From: Acidobacteriota bacterium
GTDB taxonomy: Bacteria; Acidobacteriota; Terriglobia; Terriglobales; Acidobacteriaceae
Reading direction: 5' to 3'
DNA length: 34,543 nt
NCBI GenBank assembly: GCA_003224815.1
Contig: QHZW01000110.1
Coordinates: 1 to 34,543, forward strand
Positions 8,839 through 19,498 of the stretch are shown in pieces; the first letter of the stretch is position 1, and each line of letters begins with the position of its first letter. The notes beneath the pieces were generated by a model. It was not told the DNA's origin. It did no database searches and saw nothing but the letters and a program-made list of their open reading frames with translations. The translations under genes were made by a program, and so were the position numbers.

Positions 8839-10106
8839 CCACAACAACGAACCTGCCCAGCGCTGCCGAGCTTCACACCGTAAAGCGCGCCTACGACGTT
8901 CAGAGGATTCGCCGCGACTTTCCCATCCTGGCCCGTGATGTGCGTGGCAAGAAGCTCGTCTATCTCGACAACGCCGCCACCTCGCAGAAGCCTCAGATTG
9001 TGCTAGATGCCATCGCCCGCTACTACGAGCAGGAGAACGCCAACATTCATCGCGGCGTGCATTTTCTCTCGGAACTGGCAACTTCGAAGCACGACCACGC
9101 GCGCCAAATCGTGCAGAAATTCATCAATGCGCCGCATGCGCACGAGATCGTCTTTGTTCGCGGCGCGACCGAAGCTATCAATCTGGTCGCGCAGACCTAC
9201 GGCCGCAAGCACGTCAGCTCGTGCGACGAAGTCCTCGTTACAGCCATGGAGCACCACTCCAACATCGTTCCCTGGCAGATTCTGTGCGATGAAAAAAACG
9301 CCAAGCTGCGAGTAGCTCCGATCAATGAACTTGGCGAACTGATCATGGCCGAATTCGAGAAACTGATTGGCCCGCGCACAAAGATCATCGCCATTCCGCA
9401 TGTCTCAAACGCCCTCGGAACTGTGAATCCAGTCGCGAAGATTGTGGAACTTGCTCACACACGAAATATCCCCGTTGTTGTCGACGGCGCGCAGGCTGCC
9501 CCACACACTAAGATTGATGTGCAGTCGCTTGGCTGCGACTTCTACGCCTTCTCTAGCCACAAGATGTTTGGGCCGATGGGCATGGGCGTTCTTTACGGGA
9601 AGACAGAGTTGCTCGAAGCCATGCCGCCGTACCAGGGCGGAGGTGACATGATCAGCTCCGTTACATTCGAAAAGACGATCTATAACAAGTTGCCATTCAA
9701 GTTCGAAGCTGGCACGCCCGACGTTGCAGGAGCAATCGGCCTGGGCGTCGCAATCGAATACCTGAACGCGATCGGAATGGACAACATCGCCGCATACGAG
9801 CACGAATTACTCGCGTATGCGACTGAAAAAGTTTCCGCAATCTCCGGGGTTCGCTTGATCGGTACAGCCAGAGACAAGGCCGGCGTACTTTCGTTCGTGA
9901 TGGACAACGTTCATCCGCACGATATCGGCACCATTCTTGACCAGGAAGGCATCGCCATCCGCACTGGACATCACTGTGCGCAGCCGGTGATGCAGTGTTT
10001 CGGAATTCCCGCTACGGCGCGGGCGTCGTTGGCTTTGTACAACACAAAAGACGAAGTCGATGCGCTCGCAGCAGGCATCAAAAAGGTGCAAGAGGTTTTC
10101 TCCTGA
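8835..10106 (+). CDS. sufS: Cysteine desulfurase SufS
   Basis: YLDNAATSQKP, FVRGATEAINLVAQ, AFSSHKMFGPMGMGVLYGK (PLP Lys), RTGHHCAQPVM; ATGA overlap with sufD. Confidence 0.97.
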   Translation: MTTTTNLPSAAELHTVKRAYDVQRIRRDFPILARDVRGKKLVYLDNAATSQKPQIVLDAIARYYEQENANIHRGVHFLSELATSKHDHARQIVQKFINAPHAHEIVFVRGATEAINLVAQTYGRKHVSSCDEVLVTAMEHHSNIVPWQILCDEKNAKLRVAPINELGELIMAEFEKLIGPRTKIIAIPHVSNALGTVNPVAKIVELAHTRNIPVVVDGAQAAPHTKIDVQSLGCDFYAFSSHKMFGPMGMGVLYGKTELLEAMPPYQGGGDMISSVTFEKTIYNKLPFKFEAGTPDVAGAIGLGVAIEYLNAIGMDNIAAYEHELLAYATEKVSAISGVRLIGTARDKAGVLSFVMDNVHPHDIGTILDQEGIAIRTGHHCAQPVMQCFGIPATARASLALYNTKDEVDALAAGIKKVQEVFS

Positions 10107-10552
10107 TGGCTGACCTTCGCGACTTGTACCAGGAAGTGATTCTCGAGCACAGCAAAGCCCCGCGTAATTATCGCGAGCTTGCCTCGGGACAGAGCGCGGA
10201 AGGCTTCAATCCGCTTTGCGGCGATCACTTCACAGTTTTTCTAAAACTCGAAAACGACGTAGTGAACGACGTCAGCTTTCAAGGCTCTGGCTGCGCGATT
10301 TCAAAAGCCTCTGCCTCGATGATGACGCAGGCCGTGAAAGGGAAGAGCAAAACAGAAGCCAAAAAATTGTTCGACACGTTTCACAAGCTGGTGACTGAGG
10401 GAGATGCTAACGGCGACCGTGCCGATCTCGGCAAACTCGCCGTATTCTCTGGCGTATCAGAATTCCCAGTCCGTGTGAAATGCGCCACCCTGGCATGGCA
10501 TACACTGAAAGCCGCGATCGAGGGCAAGCAAGGATCGGTTTCGACCGAGTAG
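10106..10552 (+). CDS. sufU: Fe-S scaffold/sulfur acceptor SufU
   Basis: MADLRDLYQEVILEHSKAPRNYREL, NPLCGDHFTVF, GSGCAISKASASMM, FPVRVKCATLAWHTL; TGATG coupling with sufS. Confidence 0.95.
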   Translation: MADLRDLYQEVILEHSKAPRNYRELASGQSAEGFNPLCGDHFTVFLKLENDVVNDVSFQGSGCAISKASASMMTQAVKGKSKTEAKKLFDTFHKLVTEGDANGDRADLGKLAVFSGVSEFPVRVKCATLAWHTLKAAIEGKQGSVSTE

Positions 10553-10559
10553 ACTCGCG

Positions 10560-11102
10560 ATGAATCAGACAGTAAAACTAAGTCGCACAACCGAGGTCAT
10601 TGAGATTCCCAGCGGTCGCGTCAGCACATTGCCCGAGAACATGTCGGTGCGCATCATGCAGTCGCGTGGCGACAGCTACACGGTGTGGACTGACTACGGA
10701 CAGATGTATCGCATCGAAGGCAAAGATGCCGACGCGCTCGGCATGCAGCCGCACGACGGTTCTTCAACTGCGGAGCCGCCGCGCGAATTTAATGAGCAGA
10801 TGGTCTGGGACGTTCTCAAATCGGTTTACGATCCTGAGATTCCAGTCAACATCGTGGACCTTGGCTTGATTTATTCATGCAAGATCAATCCCATCGACGC
10901 TGAGTCAGATTCGAAGCGCATCGACATTGAAATGTCCATGACCGCACCGGGATGCGGGATGGGCGGCGTGCTCAAAGCTGATGTGGAGAGCAAACTTTCT
11001 CGTTTGCCTTCAGTTAAGGAAGTGCAAGTTGAAGTTGTGCTCGACCCGCCCTGGGACCAGAGCAGAATGTCCGAAGCCGCAAAGCTGCAGCTTGGGTTCT
11101 AA
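10560..11102 (+). CDS. sufT: SUF system protein SufT (DUF59/MIP18-like)
   Basis: Domain VWDVLKSVYDPEIPVNIVDLGLIYSCKI...MTAPGCGMGGVLKADVESKL...VLDPPWDQSRMSEAAKLQLGF. Confidence 0.92.
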   Translation: MNQTVKLSRTTEVIEIPSGRVSTLPENMSVRIMQSRGDSYTVWTDYGQMYRIEGKDADALGMQPHDGSSTAEPPREFNEQMVWDVLKSVYDPEIPVNIVDLGLIYSCKINPIDAESDSKRIDIEMSMTAPGCGMGGVLKADVESKLSRLPSVKEVQVEVVLDPPWDQSRMSEAAKLQLGF

Positions 11103-11137
11103 GTAGCAGCCGCCTGGGCGAGGACGCCGTGCCTCCA

Positions 11138-12967
11138 TCACAACCTGCAAATCAACAACTCCCGCTCATACACCAACTCCGGCGGCAGGTGCGCGTGGAG
11201 CAAAATGAAAAGTTCTTCGTGGTCGATCACTTCGCGCTTCCACGCTGCGCGATCAACTTGCTGTAGTTCTTCGAATGTTTCGCGCGGAAAATCCAGGCCT
11301 CGCAGATCCATGTCTTCGTAAAACGGCGTCCAGCCGATTGGTGTTTCTTTTGTCCGCGTTCGTCCATGCACACGATCGACAATCCATTTCAGTACGCGAA
11401 AATTATCACGGAAGCCAGGCCATAGAAATTCTCCGTTCTCGCCTTTCCGGAACCAGTTCACGTGAAAGATGCGCGGCGTCATGCTCAACGACCGCTGCAT
11501 TTTGATCCAGTGGCGGAAATAATCGCCCATGTGATAACCGCAGAAGGGAAGCATCGCCATTGGGTCGCGCCGCACTTTGCCGACTTCGCCGGCTGCCGCC
11601 GCTGTAGTTTCCGATCCCATAGTCGCGCCGGCATACACGCCTGAACTCCAGTTGAATGCCTGATATATAAGCGGAGTCGTATGTGCCCGTCTGCCGCCGA
11701 AGATAATTGCACTGATCGGAACACCGGTCGGCGCTTCCCAATCGGGATCAATAGTTGGACATTGCTTGGCCGGTGCGGTAAAACGCGCGTTCGGGTGCGC
11801 TGCTTTGGCACCGGTTTTCTTTGCGATCTCCGGAGTCCAGCGATTACCTTGCCAGTCAATGCATTCGGCCGGCGGCTGGTCGGTCATTCCTTCCCACCAC
11901 ACCCCGCCTTCAGGTGTGAGCGCGACGTTGGTGAAAATCGTATTCCGGGAAAGCGTTGCCATCGCATTCGGATTCGTCTTCACCGACGTCCCTGGCGCTA
12001 CGCCAAAAAATCCAGCTTCAGGATTGATCGCCCGTAATCGCCCTTGCTCGTCCGGCGTGATCCACGCAATATCGTCGCCAACGGTGGTGATCTTCCACCC
12101 TTTGAATTCTTCCGGCGGCACCATCATGGCGAAGTTGGTTTTCCCGCACGCGCTCGGAAACGCCGCAGCCACATAGGTCTTCTGACCGTCCGGATCTTCG
12201 ACCCCGACGATCAGCATATGTTCCGCCATCCAGCCCTCGTCGCGCGCCATGTTCGACGCAATCCGCAACGCAAAGCACTTTTTACCAACCAGCGCATTCC
12301 CGCCGTATCCCGACCCGTAAGACCAGATTTCACGCGTCTCCGGGAAATGCACAATGTATTTCTCTGGGTTGCACGGCCACGGAACATCCTTCTGCCCCGG
12401 CGCAAGCGGCATGCCCACGCTGTGCAGGCAAGGCACGACGCGCTTGTAGTCCTTGTCGATTTCTTTAAAGACAGGCAGCCCGATCCGCGACATGATTCGC
12501 ATGTTCACAACAACGTAGGGCGAGTCCGTCAGCTGCACTCCAATTTGCGACACAGCCGCGCCCACCGGCCCCATGCTGAACGGTAGAACGTACATCGTCC
12601 GTCCGTTCATGGAATTTCGGAAGAGCCCGCGCAGTTTCTTCCGCATCTCGTAGGGATTTTCCCAATTGTTGGTCGGCCCGGCACTGTCTTTAGAAAGGGA
12701 ACAGATAAACGTCCGGTCTTCCACTCGCGCCACGTCACTCTTATCAGAACGCGCCAGATAGCATCCCGGCCATAACTTCTCATTCAGGCGAGTAAGCGTT
12801 CCACTCGCAACCATCTCCTGGCAAAGCTGATCGTTCTCTTCCTGTGATCCGTCTACCCAATGAATGTTCGCTGGCTGGGTGAGTTCCGCCATCTTCTCAA
12901 CCCAGCGGAGCAAATGTTGATTTTTAGTCAGAGGCACTGCCGAAGTGGCTTGGGTAATGGTTGCCAT
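11138..12967 (-). CDS. pckG: Phosphoenolpyruvate carboxykinase (GTP)
   Basis: [64 protein letters not shown] extends to 13039; MATITQATS at 12967 is the likelier start. Confidence 0.96.
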   Translation of the reverse strand: MATITQATSAVPLTKNQHLLRWVEKMAELTQPANIHWVDGSQEENDQLCQEMVASGTLTRLNEKLWPGCYLARSDKSDVARVEDRTFICSLSKDSAGPTNNWENPYEMRKKLRGLFRNSMNGRTMYVLPFSMGPVGAAVSQIGVQLTDSPYVVVNMRIMSRIGLPVFKEIDKDYKRVVPCLHSVGMPLAPGQKDVPWPCNPEKYIVHFPETREIWSYGSGYGGNALVGKKCFALRIASNMARDEGWMAEHMLIVGVEDPDGQKTYVAAAFPSACGKTNFAMMVPPEEFKGWKITTVGDDIAWITPDEQGRLRAINPEAGFFGVAPGTSVKTNPNAMATLSRNTIFTNVALTPEGGVWWEGMTDQPPAECIDWQGNRWTPEIAKKTGAKAAHPNARFTAPAKQCPTIDPDWEAPTGVPISAIIFGGRRAHTTPLIYQAFNWSSGVYAGATMGSETTAAAAGEVGKVRRDPMAMLPFCGYHMGDYFRHWIKMQRSLSMTPRIFHVNWFRKGENGEFLWPGFRDNFRVLKWIVDRVHGRTRTKETPIGWTPFYEDMDLRGLDFPRETFEELQQVDRAAWKREVIDHEELFILLHAHLPPELVYERELLICRL

Positions 12968-13197
12968 GCGATCTCCTGGGCGCGCGACATGAAGCGCCTC
13001 GTTGTTTGGACGGGGACGAGAGACTAATAAAGAGTGCAATCCATGTTAACTCACCCGGCAAATGTCAGAAAAGTCGAGGCTGTGATCCGCTGAATGCCGC
13101 TCTACGCCTGGCCTTCGCTCAAGCCTTGTTAAGCGAATGTTAGTTTTCTTCCTTCTTTTGATGAACTTGCGCACCGCAGGTACATGAACTCTTGTTA

Positions 13198-13215
13198 CCG
13201 TCATTTAACTATTTT
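13198..13215 (+). promoter_or_regulatory. Possible Pho box upstream of the phosphoesterase gene
   Basis: ccgtcatttaactatttt matches about 13 of 18 positions of the remembered Pho-box consensus. Confidence 0.25.
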
Positions 13216-13355
13216 CTAAGGTGTTCCCCTGATTGTTGATGTAAAACATCGACAGTAGTTTGGCGCTAGGGGCTCCTACATTCCTGGAATTTTACAGCCG
13301 TACTGCGCGTACCGGACGGACGTGTGCCTTGGGCGCGCACAGGACTGGAGGATGC

Positions 13356-14861
13356 ATGAAGTACCTGGCTTTAGGCCTGCTGATTTTGAGCAGCGCGGTG
13401 TGGACGATTGCGCCGTTTACAACTAACGCACATACTGCCCAGCCGATGATCGCCAAGGCTGACCCCGATTTTTCCATCGTTCTGTTTCCCGACACGCAGT
13501 ATTACAACGGCCAGAATTCGTACGTCTTTCAGGACCAGGCGAATTGGGTCGTGAGCCATCAGGCCGCACTGAACATCAAAATGGTGATCGGCCTCGGCGA
13601 CATCATCGACGGCGGCGGCTATCCGGTAGACAACAACGGCAACGTCGTGGGACTCTGTGCCAATGCGCCTGCCGCAACCTGGCAGGCACAGTGGCAGAAC
13701 GCTCAAGCAGCAATCAACATTCTCAACAGCCACGGAATCTACTATCAACCGACCATTGGCAATCATGACTACGATTGCGAAGGTGATCGCCCGCAGCCGC
13801 GGAGCACGACCAACTACTTCCGCCATTTCGGAGGCCTGAGCATGCCTCCGACGGCCTACATTCTCGATTCCGCCGGAAATCGTACCCCGAATTTCTACAA
13901 AATCATGGACACGGGTTCGACGAAGTACATGATCTTGTCGCTTGAACTATTCCCGCGTCCGTGGGTAGTGACTGCGGCCAACAACCTGATTTCCAATTTC
14001 AAGGGGCCGGTGATCGTTGTCACGCACGCGTATCTCTCAAACGATGGATCTGGCCCAACCTTCGGCAACAGCATGCAACCCGGCAGCGCATATCCACTTT
14101 GCTCCGGATTTCCCGGCAGCGTTTACAACTGTCGCAGCGATTCGCTAGCTTCCTACAAGCCGACTGGCGGCGGAACCGATGGTATCGGCCTCTGGTACAA
14201 CCTCATCGGCGCTCATCCCAACCTATTCATGGCGCTCAGTGGGCATATCCGCTTACCGAAACCTGGAGATTTTCCCAATGTCCCCGCTTACAACGGCGCC
14301 GGCCGCGTGGATTGCAATGTGCAAGCCTGGACTACGCTTTGCTCCAATCCCTATCGTCCGATTCAGATCCTGTCCGACTTTCAAGGGCAGGGAAATGGCG
14401 GGTATTTCGGATACGGGTACCTGCGCATCCTGACCGTCAGTCCGGCGAAGAAAACCGTGAGCGTATTCACGTACTCGCCTTCAGTGTCTGGACGGAAAAG
14501 CAAATTTCCCGCCGCACTGCCGGCCTACAAAACTGATTCTTACAATCAGTTCACCGCCAACTTTCCCAACACCTTCGGTGGTCCTGAGAGGGAGATAACA
14601 CAGATCACGTCCCCCCTCGATGGCAGCCACGTTCCCCGGATTTTTCCACTGTCTGCCGCGGCTCACGGCCCCGATAGAACCAGTCACATGCAGATTTACG
14701 TGGACGGAACGAAGTACGCAGATTACCGCAATGTCAATAGTTTGCCGACAGGTACTAAAGTAGTTCTTCCACGTGCGGGCGTGCACCGGGTCGCAGTGCA
14801 GACGCACGATTCAAGCACGGGTAATTGGGTGAAATCGGTGATCTATGTGACCAGTCCGTAA
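13356..14861 (+). CDS. Secreted metallophosphoesterase (calcineurin-like)
   Basis: Signal peptide MKYLALGLLILSSAVWTIAPF; FSIVLFPDTQYY, GLGDIIDGG, TIGNHDYDCEGDR, VIVVTHAYL, LSGHIR. Confidence 0.88.
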   Translation: MKYLALGLLILSSAVWTIAPFTTNAHTAQPMIAKADPDFSIVLFPDTQYYNGQNSYVFQDQANWVVSHQAALNIKMVIGLGDIIDGGGYPVDNNGNVVGLCANAPAATWQAQWQNAQAAINILNSHGIYYQPTIGNHDYDCEGDRPQPRSTTNYFRHFGGLSMPPTAYILDSAGNRTPNFYKIMDTGSTKYMILSLELFPRPWVVTAANNLISNFKGPVIVVTHAYLSNDGSGPTFGNSMQPGSAYPLCSGFPGSVYNCRSDSLASYKPTGGGTDGIGLWYNLIGAHPNLFMALSGHIRLPKPGDFPNVPAYNGAGRVDCNVQAWTTLCSNPYRPIQILSDFQGQGNGGYFGYGYLRILTVSPAKKTVSVFTYSPSVSGRKSKFPAALPAYKTDSYNQFTANFPNTFGGPEREITQITSPLDGSHVPRIFPLSAAAHGPDRTSHMQIYVDGTKYADYRNVNSLPTGTKVVLPRAGVHRVAVQTHDSSTGNWVKSVIYVTSP

Positions 14862-14898
14862 GCTAACGCGTGAACACTTAACCAGATAAGCACACGTT

Positions 14899-15615
14899 CT
14901 ACGCACTTTGAGTATTGAGCCGCGACTTAATCTGCTGTAATACTCCGGCCCCTGCTTCGCCGGCGTCAAGCAGCGAGAAATCGCGGCTCAGTTCTATTAC
15001 CGGCACACTCACACATGCTGATTGAAACGCCACATCTGCGTTCGCATCACTGTCTGGCCCGCGCACGATAGCGTCAAATTTGGTGATGCGCGAAAGGAGT
15101 AGCGCATCCTTAAGATGGGCTGTGGTCTGAACGTCGTATCCCGCGCTGCGTAGCATCGCGCGGAGAAAAGAAAGTACGTCGGGGTTGCGTTCCAGGCAAA
15201 GTATGCTGCGCCCGCTGCGCTCTGGAGCTTCGAGTTTCAGGTCCTTGCCGTAAAATGCCCTGACTGCTCCCTCCTCGGATTCGTGGGTATCGAAAACATC
15301 TGCCAGATGGGACATCGCCAACACTTTGCGTACGATCTCCGGAACCTTGCAGAGTTTCAGGTCTCCGTGTGCCTTGCGCGTACTGGTTAAGCTGCGAACA
15401 ATGGTGCCGAGGCCGCAACTGTCGATGAACTCAACTTCGCCCAGGTGCAGGACAATGGCACGCCGGTCCCGCAATAACCATGTGACGTGGGAGCGCAACG
15501 AATCGCATTCGCTGCCAGCCACAATGCGGCCTTTACAGCGAACAATTATTACGTGTCCAACTTCACCGGTTTCGAGCGATAGGCGCAAATGGGCCTCCAA
15601 CGCGAATGGGACCAT
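14899..15615 (-). CDS. STAS domain (anti-anti-sigma type) fused to a degenerate receiver domain
   Basis: STAS motif VLHLGEVEFIDSCGLGTIVRSL; C-terminal half ILCLERNPDVLSFLRAMLRSAGYDVQTTAHLKDALLLSRITKFDAIVRGP. Confidence 0.75.
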   Translation of the reverse strand: MVPFALEAHLRLSLETGEVGHVIIVRCKGRIVAGSECDSLRSHVTWLLRDRRAIVLHLGEVEFIDSCGLGTIVRSLTSTRKAHGDLKLCKVPEIVRKVLAMSHLADVFDTHESEEGAVRAFYGKDLKLEAPERSGRSILCLERNPDVLSFLRAMLRSAGYDVQTTAHLKDALLLSRITKFDAIVRGPDSDANADVAFQSACVSVPVIELSRDFSLLDAGEAGAGVLQQIKSRLNTQSA

Positions 15616-15700
15616 GGCTGCGAAATCGTCACATTATAGCGGCGAGAGGGAACATCGCGGGCAAATTTGATAGGTACGGCGCATCGTCGTTGCGGTCTTG

Positions 15701-16942
15701 TTAAACCGTGACCTGATCTTCAGACCTCGCGGCGTAGTGAGAGTTTACGTATTCGTCAAGGATGGTGATGAACTCAGCCACGATGGCGTCGCCCTTGAGA
15801 GTAGTGAACAGTCGGCCGTCCACGTACACCGGAGCTTTCGGTTCTTCGAATGTGCCGGGAAGGGATATGCCGAGACTGGCATGCTTGGATTCGCCGGGGC
15901 CATTAACCACGCACCCCATCACCGCAACCTTCATCTCTTCGACCCCGGAGTAGCGTTCTTTCCACACCGGCATCTGCTCGCGCAGATAACTCTGTATCTG
16001 CTCGGCCATTTCCTGGAAGAAGGTGCTGGTGGTGCGTCCGCAACCGGGGCAGGCGGTCACTTGCGGTGTGAAGCTGCGAATGCCTAGCGACTGCAAGATC
16101 TGCTGCGCCACGCGAACTTCTTCCGCGCGATCTCCGCCCGGAGCAGGCGTGAGCGAAACGCGAATGGTGTCGCCGATGCCTTCCTGCAAAAGGATTGAGA
16201 GTCCAGCGCTCGATGCCACGATGCCTTTTGCCCCCATGCCCGCCTCAGTAAGCCCCAAGTGCAGCGGATAGCTGCACCGCGCAGCTAACGAGCGATAAAC
16301 ATCAACCAAGTCCTGCACGCCGCTCACCTTCGCGCTGAGAATGATCTGGTCCGAGCGCAAACCATATTTCTCGGCCAATGCTGCAGAGTTCAGCGCGCTC
16401 ACCACCATCGCTTCCATGGTCACCTCGCGCGCGTCTTTTGGCTCGGAAGCCCGCGAGTTCTCGTCCATCATGCGCGTCAGCAGCGACTGATCGAGCGATC
16501 CCCAATTGACGCCGATGCGCACGGGTTTTTGATTCTCGACCGCAACCTCGACCATGGTACGGAAATTCGAATCATCTTTACGCCCAATTCCGACATTGCC
16601 AGGGTTGATGCGATATTTCGCCAGCGCCTGCGCGCACGCCGGATATTTCTTCAGCAGAATGTGCCCGTTGTAATGAAAGTCACCGATGATTGGAACATGA
16701 ACTCCGCGCCTGTCGAGCTGCTCAAAAATGTGCGGGACGGCCGCAGCGGCATCTTCATTGTTGACCGTGACCCGAACCAGTTCCGACCCTGCCCGTGCGA
16801 GGGCCGCGACTTGCTCGACCGTGGAGGACACGTCGGCGGTGTCCGTGTTGGTCATGGATTGCACCACAACCGGTGCATCGGAGCCGACGCGGACATTGCC
16901 TATACTGCAGGTTATGGACTTACGGCGTTGGATTGAGGCCAT
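15701..16942 (-). CDS. ispG: 4-hydroxy-3-methylbut-2-en-1-yl diphosphate synthase
   Basis: [38 protein letters not shown]...FHYNGHILL...[17 protein letters not shown]...[21 protein letters not shown]. Confidence 0.96.
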   Translation of the reverse strand: MASIQRRKSITCSIGNVRVGSDAPVVVQSMTNTDTADVSSTVEQVAALARAGSELVRVTVNNEDAAAAVPHIFEQLDRRGVHVPIIGDFHYNGHILLKKYPACAQALAKYRINPGNVGIGRKDDSNFRTMVEVAVENQKPVRIGVNWGSLDQSLLTRMMDENSRASEPKDAREVTMEAMVVSALNSAALAEKYGLRSDQIILSAKVSGVQDLVDVYRSLAARCSYPLHLGLTEAGMGAKGIVASSAGLSILLQEGIGDTIRVSLTPAPGGDRAEEVRVAQQILQSLGIRSFTPQVTACPGCGRTTSTFFQEMAEQIQSYLREQMPVWKERYSGVEEMKVAVMGCVVNGPGESKHASLGISLPGTFEEPKAPVYVDGRLFTTLKGDAIVAEFITILDEYVNSHYAARSEDQVTV

Positions 16943-17010
16943 GGAAAGAATTAGTTTAACAGAGAGGAAATCGCGACTCACTCCGAGCTTTAAGCTATCG
17001 GCAAGGACAC

Positions 17011-18023
17011 TCATCGCAGGCTGGTAGGAATCGCGAGTTTGATGATCCTCCCGTTCGCGCCAGCGGCATAGGTTATTCCATCCTTTGAGTCCACTGCATT
17101 GAATCCTCTGTTGCGTTAACTCCTTGTAAGTGTACAGGCCATCCGACAAAAATGCGGTTACACCAGAGCCAACCATCACCAGCGAAGTTCCCTTGACGTA
17201 CGAAATGCCGGAGAAGAATCTTGTTTGCGGAGGTGTGGCCAGCTTCCAGTTTTTGCCGCCGTCTGCGGTTGTTGCCAGGTTTGTGCCACCCTGGTCGGGA
17301 TGCGCGTAGTCGCCTCCGGCGATAACTCCGTGTAGCGGATCTCTAAATGCAATCGAGAAAATGCCCTCGGATGCCGCGCCGTGCATGATCGGCGTTTCGG
17401 TGACGCCCCAGGTCGCGCCGCTATCGCTCGAGTGAAAGACACGCGCCGCCGAGCCTCCGGTCGCAAACCAGACATCCTCTTTGCCGTTCACGGCAATGCA
17501 GGAGTTGCTGGCGGCGAATGCGCCTTCTCCATCAAGGGCAGCGGGCATATTTTTTGGATCGGCATAACGCCAGTTCTTCCCGCCGTCTTCGGTGTGAAGA
17601 ATTTGAAATTTGCCGCTCACCGGGTCTCCGACAACGATCCCGTGCTGTTTGTCAGAGAAGGCCATGCAGTCGAGAAAGCCTTTCGCCTCATGATTGGCGA
17701 ACTGCAGTTCCCAGTTGTTGCCGGAATCCTTCGTGTGATAAATGCGCGACTGCTCGCCCGGGCCAGCAGCGAGCAGAAATACTTCTGCGCCAAAAGCCCT
17801 CACGCCACGAAGGTCGAGATGCTCAGCGCCACGAACCTGATGCGCTGTCCAAGTTTTTGCCGCCATCACTAGTAATCACGTAAGTGCCGTGCGTGCCGCT
17901 CGCCCAAGCCGTGTTCTCATCCACGACGTTGACGCCACGAAGAGATTCCTTCGTATGGCTATCCTGCATTTGCCATTGGCCTAGTGCGCAGGATGAAAAG
18001 AGAAGGAGTATGGCCAGACGCAT
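17011..18023 (-). pseudogene. YCF48/BNR-repeat beta-propeller secreted protein with two frame breaks
   Basis: Signal peptide and first repeat are in ORF 17823-18062 ([11 protein letters not shown]). Repeats continue in another frame ([10 protein letters not shown]...SGNNWELQ...DGGKNWKLA) and the C-terminus in a third ([30 protein letters not shown]). Confidence 0.8.
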
Positions 18024-18091
18024 GAACCACAGAATAATCGGTTTGGCCCTTATGAAGAGCAAAGAGGTAACAGCTAAAGGCTAAGAGCCCC

Positions 18092-19498
18092 TCACGGCAA
18101 CCTTTGCGCAATCGTCTTCGCGATGTCGTTGTAGATGACCATCGCAGCGAACAGCACCAGGAACACAAACGCGGCCTGATATATGCGCTCTTTAATCGAC
18201 ATACTGATATCTCGCCGCATCAGGCCTTCAATAAAGAGCAGCAAGATGACACCGCCATCCATGATTGGGATGGGCAGTAGATTGAAGATGCCAAGATTCA
18301 GGCTGATCATTGCCGTGATGGCAAATAGTGGTGCCCAGCCCTTTTCCTGAGCTGCTTCGCCGGTTATTTGGGCAATACCGATCGGGCCAGAAATGGTTTT
18401 AGGAGAAATCTTACCCTGTACCAGCTTGCCAACGAGATCAACCAGCATGACCGAGTTGCTCTTGTTCTCTACCCAAGAGCGATACAGCGCGTCAACAAAC
18501 CCAAGGCTGCCAACCTTCAGCTCTGGCGTGCCTGAGAAACCAATTCGATAGCGCTCCTCAATCGGGGTAGACTTGCTGGAAAAACCTAGCCTGCGCATCA
18601 GGGCACTGAACCAACCCTCTTTCGTACTCTGGGTTGGCCCAACTGCAGCGAGAACTGGCTGAACAGCGATGTTCAGAGTTTTCCCGCCGCGTTCAATGGA
18701 GAAGTTCACAGGCTTATCTTTGCTCTGCTGAAGACTCTGGATCATCACCTCGATGGACGGAATAGGCTGCCCATCCATGGCGAGGATCTTGTCGCCTGGC
18801 TGAATGCCGGCCTTAGCCGCTGGCATGTTCTTTTCGAGGTCGCCAACAACGACGGGCTCATCGGGATACCAACCAGACGCCCCGACCTCATTCACGGTGG
18901 TGGGCAGAGGCGTGACCTGTCTTTCGATTCTCTCCTTGCCGCGCATCAGCACGACAGAAAGCGGCTGATTGGGATTAAGCATCTCCTTGGCATGTAGTTG
19001 CGCCCACGTAGGATTCTGCTCGTCGGCTATCTGGATGATGCGATCGCCATGCTGAGCACCGATTTTCGCGGCTGGGGAATTGGGCTCGACGAAACCGACA
19101 ACTGCGGGCTGATCCATGTACGCTGGATATTCGTAGTGCACCATATACATCACAGTCAGCAGCACGATCGCGAGCGCGATGTTCATCGCCGGCCCCGCTA
19201 TCGCAATCAGAAACCGGTGCCACCGCGGATGATTCACAAACTCCCGCGGATCATCCGTGTGGCTGTCCATCGGGTTCTCGCCGCTCATCTTCAGGTATCC
19301 GCCTAGTGGAATGGCGTTAATCCGATAATCGGTCTCCCCTTTGCGGAAGCCGATCAGGCGCTTACCAAATCCGATGGCGAACTGCTCGACGCGGACGCCG
19401 AGCAACTTGGCCACCGCATAGTGGCCGAATTCGTGGATTAAGATCATGAAGCCGAGAATGACGGCTACAGGGACGATGTAAAAGAAAAGTTGACTCAT
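18092..19498 (-). CDS. rseP: Site-2 protease RseP (M50, PDZ-containing)
   Basis: LIHEFGHYAVAKLLGVRVEQFAIGFGKRL, PDZ segments, NLGIFNLLPIPIMDGGVILL. Confidence 0.96.
   Translation of the reverse strand: MSQLFFYIVPVAVILGFMILIHEFGHYAVAKLLGVRVEQFAIGFGKRLIGFRKGETDYRINAIPLGGYLKMSGENPMDSHTDDPREFVNHPRWHRFLIAIAGPAMNIALAIVLLTVMYMVHYEYPAYMDQPAVVGFVEPNSPAAKIGAQHGDRIIQIADEQNPTWAQLHAKEMLNPNQPLSVVLMRGKERIERQVTPLPTTVNEVGASGWYPDEPVVVGDLEKNMPAAKAGIQPGDKILAMDGQPIPSIEVMIQSLQQSKDKPVNFSIERGGKTLNIAVQPVLAAVGPTQSTKEGWFSALMRRLGFSSKSTPIEERYRIGFSGTPELKVGSLGFVDALYRSWVENKSNSVMLVDLVGKLVQGKISPKTISGPIGIAQITGEAAQEKGWAPLFAITAMISLNLGIFNLLPIPIMDGGVILLLFIEGLMRRDISMSIKERIYQAAFVFLVLFAAMVIYNDIAKTIAQRLP

Noticed and set aside
12044-12586. 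180-aa plus ORF opposite pckG
   Set aside because: Shadow ORF.
15701-17869. 722-aa YCF48-IspG fusion protein
   Set aside because: Artifact of the frameshifted YCF48-like gene running into ispG; the linker ([20 protein letters not shown]...) is out-of-frame translation, and IspG has its own start at 16942.
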